Positions 62,206 through 64,000 of a DNA stretch of 64,000 bases are shown here, one piece after another. The position numbers and the translations under genes were made by a program. Origin of the DNA: DATGLG01 sp035294245 (lineage in GTDB: Bacteria > Pseudomonadota > Alphaproteobacteria > JACZXZ01); contig DATGLG010000040.1 in the NCBI GenBank assembly GCA_035294245.1, positions 1-64,000 of the forward strand, read 5' to 3'. The notes under the pieces are model-generated. The model did not search any database and was not told the DNA's origin. It saw only the letters and a list, made by a program, of their open reading frames with translations. How positions within the stretch are numbered: position 1 is the stretch's first letter; the number at the start of each line of letters is the position of its first letter.

Positions 62206-63858
62206 TTAGCCGCCGGCCGCGAGGTTCATCACGCTCGGCGCGAAGAGGTAGAAGAGCACGCCGACGATGATGAGGTAGCCGAGGAGGATGAAGGTCCAGC
62301 CCATATTGTGGCGGATCACCTCACCCTCGTTGCGCACGAAGCGGCTCGTCGAGACGCCGACGCTCGCGGTCTGCGGCGCCACCGGCTTGCCGACCTCGGC
62401 CCCCACCGAGTTGAGCGCGGGCAGCAGCAGCAGCGGGAAGCCGAGAAGCCGGCCGACCGAGGCCTGGAAGGCGCCGAACATGGCATTGGTCGAGGTGTTG
62501 CTTCCCGAGAGCGCCACCCCGATCCAGCCGAGGATCGGCGCCACGATGATGAACCAGCCGCCGATCTTCGAGAAGCCGGTGGCGAGGGAGGCCGCCATGC
62601 CCGAATAGTTGAAGACGAAGGCGAGGCCGAAGATGAAGACGCCGACGAGGCAGGCGCCCCACATCTGCTGCCAGGTCTTTCCCACGATTTCCCGAAGCTG
62701 CGCCCCCGTGAGCCGCAGCATGAGCGCGATCACGATCCAGGACACGGCGATGGCCGTGCCGCCGACCGCGGGCGCCCAGTTGAACGCCGCCGCCACAGTC
62801 TTGCCCTGCTCGATCGAGGAGCCGGCGGCCACCGAGAGCTTGAGCGGCGCGTATTTGGGCAGATCCGACCACGGCCCCGTCCACAATACCACGATCACGA
62901 TCAGCACGATGAAGGGCAGCCAGGCCTGGAACACCTCGCCGGCGCCGAGCCCGTGACCGCCGCTGTTCGCCTTCGCCTGCCCGGCCGCCGCTATGGGCTT
63001 GCCGCCATAGCCGAGCACCGTCTTGGGCTGCCAGAACTTGAGCAGCACGAGGAGGGCGACGAAGCAGACGATGGCGCCGGTCACGTCGGGGAGATACGGG
63101 CCGAGATAGACGGCGACCGGGAACTGCCCGGCGATATAGCCGAGGGAGCCGACGATGGCGAGCGGCCAGCCTTCGCGAAAGCCCTCCTTGCCGCTCACGA
63201 GATAGATGAGCACCCATGGCGGCAGCAGCGCCAGCACCGCGACGATATGGCCGACGGCCCCCGAGAAGGGCAGCAGGAGCTGATTGGCGGGGACGTTCAG
63301 CATTCCTGCGGTCACCGCGGATAGGGCGATAATGGGGGCGCCGAGGGCGCCATAGGAGACCGGCGCGTTATTGGCGATCGCCGCCACGCGGATCGCGTCG
63401 AGATCGGGAATGCCGAGGGTGATGAGGATGGGGGCCACGAAGGCCCAGGGATAGCCGAAGCCGACCAGCCCCTCGAGGAGCGCGCCGAAGGCCCAGGCGA
63501 ACAGCATCGTCTGCACGCGCACGTCGGCCGTGCCCTGGGCGATCAGCCAGCGGCGGAATTTCTCGAACACCCCCGTGACGACGAGGGTGTTGAACAGCAT
63601 CACGCCCCAGACGGTGATCCAGTCGACGCTCCACACCCCTGTGAGGGAGCCGTAGACATAGGCGCGGATGCCGTCGCCGACCGGCATCTTCCACACCGCA
63701 GCACCGAGCACAAAGGTGACGAGCGAGCCGATCAGCACGGCAAGCCATGCCGAGAGGCGGAAAACGGCGAGAAGCACGAGCAGCAGGGCCACCGGGATCA
63801 GCGCCACGAGCCAAGTGAGCGCGAGATTCCCGGTCGGATCCAGGATCTGGTTGAACAT
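62206..63858 (-). CDS. lctP: L-lactate permease
   Basis: 550 residues, very hydrophobic with about twelve to fourteen helices. Family features are the W-K-M-P-V-G-D-G-I-R-A segment (57-67), F-G-A-L-L-E-G-L-V-G-F-G-Y-P, and G-S-N-T-S-T-N-A-M-F-G-A-F-Q near the C-terminus. LctP/GlcA imports L-lactate, D-lactate or glycolate with protons. GGGGAGGGAAGGC precedes the ATG at 63858. No lactate dehydrogenase or regulator lies inside the window; one may follow beyond 64000. Confidence 0.95.
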   Translation of the reverse strand: MFNQILDPTGNLALTWLVALIPVALLLVLLAVFRLSAWLAVLIGSLVTFVLGAAVWKMPVGDGIRAYVYGSLTGVWSVDWITVWGVMLFNTLVVTGVFEKFRRWLIAQGTADVRVQTMLFAWAFGALLEGLVGFGYPWAFVAPILITLGIPDLDAIRVAAIANNAPVSYGALGAPIIALSAVTAGMLNVPANQLLLPFSGAVGHIVAVLALLPPWVLIYLVSGKEGFREGWPLAIVGSLGYIAGQFPVAVYLGPYLPDVTGAIVCFVALLVLLKFWQPKTVLGYGGKPIAAAGQAKANSGGHGLGAGEVFQAWLPFIVLIVIVVLWTGPWSDLPKYAPLKLSVAAGSSIEQGKTVAAAFNWAPAVGGTAIAVSWIVIALMLRLTGAQLREIVGKTWQQMWGACLVGVFIFGLAFVFNYSGMAASLATGFSKIGGWFIIVAPILGWIGVALSGSNTSTNAMFGAFQASVGRLLGFPLLLLPALNSVGAEVGKPVAPQTASVGVSTSRFVRNEGEVIRHNMGWTFILLGYLIIVGVLFYLFAPSVMNLAAGG

Positions 63859-64000
63859 GCCTTCCCTCCCCTAGCGCGCACTGCCCCTCAGCATGCGGCG
63901 CGGGGCAGTGGAGTCGCCCACGTTGCGAGCGATACCATAGCATGGAAAGGAGAGGCTGCCCAGGAAAGGCGCCCGCACGGCACGCCTCAGGGCACCTGCT
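63859..64000. other. Upstream region of lctP
   Basis: 142 bp to the window end with no supported gene. It should hold the lctP promoter on the minus strand, but none is convincing by eye. Confidence 0.4.

Overview
The window is GC-rich, compactly coded bacterial chromosome, most likely from an alphaproteobacterium. Three gene orders typical of that class support this: rpmH-rnpA-yidD-yidC-engB-argB, dapD-dapE / truA-fmt-def with recR-ybaB-dnaX nearby, and pheA-kdsB beside a membrane-anchored cytochrome c and hisN. A DUF2336 protein, a short SRP RNA upstream of dnaX and many 4-nt start/stop overlaps fit the same assignment. I cannot name the genus. No phage, CRISPR array, rRNA, tRNA or intact insertion sequence was seen.

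Layout. 1-11.4 kb: a lipoprotein with an OmpA-like tail, a GST, a gamma-glutamyltransferase-family enzyme, Gpt, an EamA exporter, PanC, RlmI, an orphan histidine kinase, and a MerA/Lpd-like flavoprotein coupled to a TVP38 membrane protein. 11.7-16 kb: rpmH, rnpA, yidD, yidC, engB and argB, behind a good sigma-70-like promoter. 16-18.8 kb: DUF2336 protein and PAS-GGDEF protein, overlapping by 4 nt. 18.9-24.5 kb: HAD phosphatase, dapD, dapE and a coupled membrane protein, converging on truA, fmt and def. 24.5-32.3 kb: MFS exporter, rmuC, recR, ybaB, dnaX, SRP RNA, nudC and pheA. 32.3-35.2 kb: kdsB, a duplicated cytochrome c, and hisN.

35.2-42 kb is the most unusual part. It holds a Yej-type peptide ABC importer in which the YejE permease and the double-ATPase YejF form one 926-residue protein. 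A PIN-toxin/antitoxin pair sits directly after its stop codon. A 48-bp copy of the end of the importer gene reappears on the far side of the toxin pair, so the pair lies between direct repeats.

42-55.9 kb holds GhrA, a D-cysteine desulfhydrase-like enzyme, Lrp and MarR regulators, leucyl aminopeptidase and a second GST. Next comes a tight five-gene minus-strand operon: GldA-like ATPase, ABC-2 permease, GldG-like protein, DUF4340 protein and a membrane-anchored alpha/beta hydrolase. A MarR regulator with a C-terminal four-cysteine cluster follows, coupled to a class V aminotransferase-fold enzyme with an Asn where the PLP-binding Asp is expected. 55.9-64 kb holds an RND pump with its adaptor, a TPP-dependent acetolactate-synthase-like enzyme and an L-lactate permease.

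Most of the window is housekeeping: ribosome and membrane-protein biogenesis, lysine, arginine, phenylalanine, histidine and pantothenate synthesis, DNA repair and replication. Accessory signals cluster at 37-45 kb: two copies of a two-hairpin CGTCAT...ATGACG repeat, the toxin-antitoxin insertion, and regulatory repeats.
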